A stretch of DNA of 64,000 nt from Pseudohongiella acticola (GTDB lineage: Bacteria; Pseudomonadota; Gammaproteobacteria; Pseudomonadales; Pseudohongiellaceae): positions 1,860,001 to 1,924,000 of the forward strand of contig NZ_MASR01000001.1 in the NCBI RefSeq assembly GCF_001758195.1. The letters run 5' to 3'. Made by a program: the position numbers and the translations under genes. Under the pieces are notes generated by a model. The model was not told the DNA's origin. It saw only the letters and a list, made by a program, of their open reading frames with translations, and did not search any database. Shown here piece after piece: positions 63,910-64,000 of this stretch; position 1 is the first letter of the stretch; each line of letters begins with the position of its first letter.

Positions 63910-64000
63910 TCAGGTCGATTCCAGCACCAGGGCTTGAGGCAGGTGTAAATGCAGACGAAAAGGCGCACAATTTTCGGCATCGGGCTGTTCTGACAGTAGT
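63910..64000 (-). CDS. C-terminal end of a gene cut by the window edge
   Basis: On the minus strand an open frame runs from the window end to a TGA at 63910-63912, giving about 29 residues ending FRLHLHLPQALVLEST. The amino-acid mix looks coding, but the fragment is too short to name, and no start is visible. Confidence 0.35.
   Translation of the reverse strand, partial: LLSEQPDAENCAPFRLHLHLPQALVLEST

Overview
The window reads as chromosome of a free-living, probably marine, gammaproteobacterium (inference). The support is a glnE-waaF-waaC-waaG-waaP order like the LPS-core region of Pseudomonas, an hldE of fused architecture, yaeQ and uup, TonB, ECF and GGDEF genes, and secreted families common in marine Gammaproteobacteria. 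Coding density is high and most neighbouring genes overlap by 4 to 20 bases. I see no rRNA, tRNA, CRISPR array, integrase, intact transposon or phage module.

Layout. 1-1.8 kb: 3' part of a diheme cytochrome c and a secreted SGNH-type protein. 1.9-7.8 kb: a czcCBA-type heavy-metal efflux operon led by a small His-rich secreted protein. 7.9-8.4 kb: cytochrome c'. 8.5-22.5 kb: an LPS block, with hldE divergent from an lpxL-like acyltransferase plus a polytopic membrane protein, then the long minus-strand run glnE, waaF, waaC, waaG, waaP, a second LPS kinase and a NodU/CmcH-type carbamoyltransferase. 22.7-30 kb: uup, a DUF1295 membrane protein, a chemoreceptor, and an SLC13 transporter overlapping a PAS-GGDEF diguanylate cyclase. 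30-33.2 kb: NHL protein, GNAT acetyltransferase, secreted M20 peptidase.

33.3-39.9 kb: an envelope/iron-flavoured block with a TonB-dependent receptor, an ECF sigma / anti-sigma-like / DUF4097 operon, and a PepSY membrane protein pair behind a candidate Fur box. 40-45.2 kb: yaeQ, an M3 lipoprotein peptidase overlapping a YfcC-type carrier, DUF2189. 45.2-48.6 kb: a lipoprotein, then a second ECF sigma / anti-sigma-like / YbjQ operon and a DUF1761 gene, enclosed by two nearly identical perfect palindromes. 48.8-53.9 kb: lytic transglycosylase, a broken FkbM methyltransferase, a lipid kinase, a DUF2383 protein and a Bax-like protein. 54.2-64 kb: a DGSG-repeat secreted protein, YcaQ glycosylase with a small leader gene, a GST/unknown/unknown operon, an AraC-type membrane regulator, a serine hydrolase whose ribosome-binding site lies inside a perfect hairpin, an ATP-grasp protein and a secreted protein of unknown function.

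Common thread: much of the window builds, modifies or monitors the cell envelope (LPS core, lipid A acylation, murein hydrolases, metal efflux, two ECF circuits). The least explained items are the twin palindromes around the second ECF cassette, the ribosome-binding-site hairpin at 60.55 kb, the GST/membrane-protein operon at 56.7-59.4 kb, and several decayed or compacted genes (FkbM, GAF).
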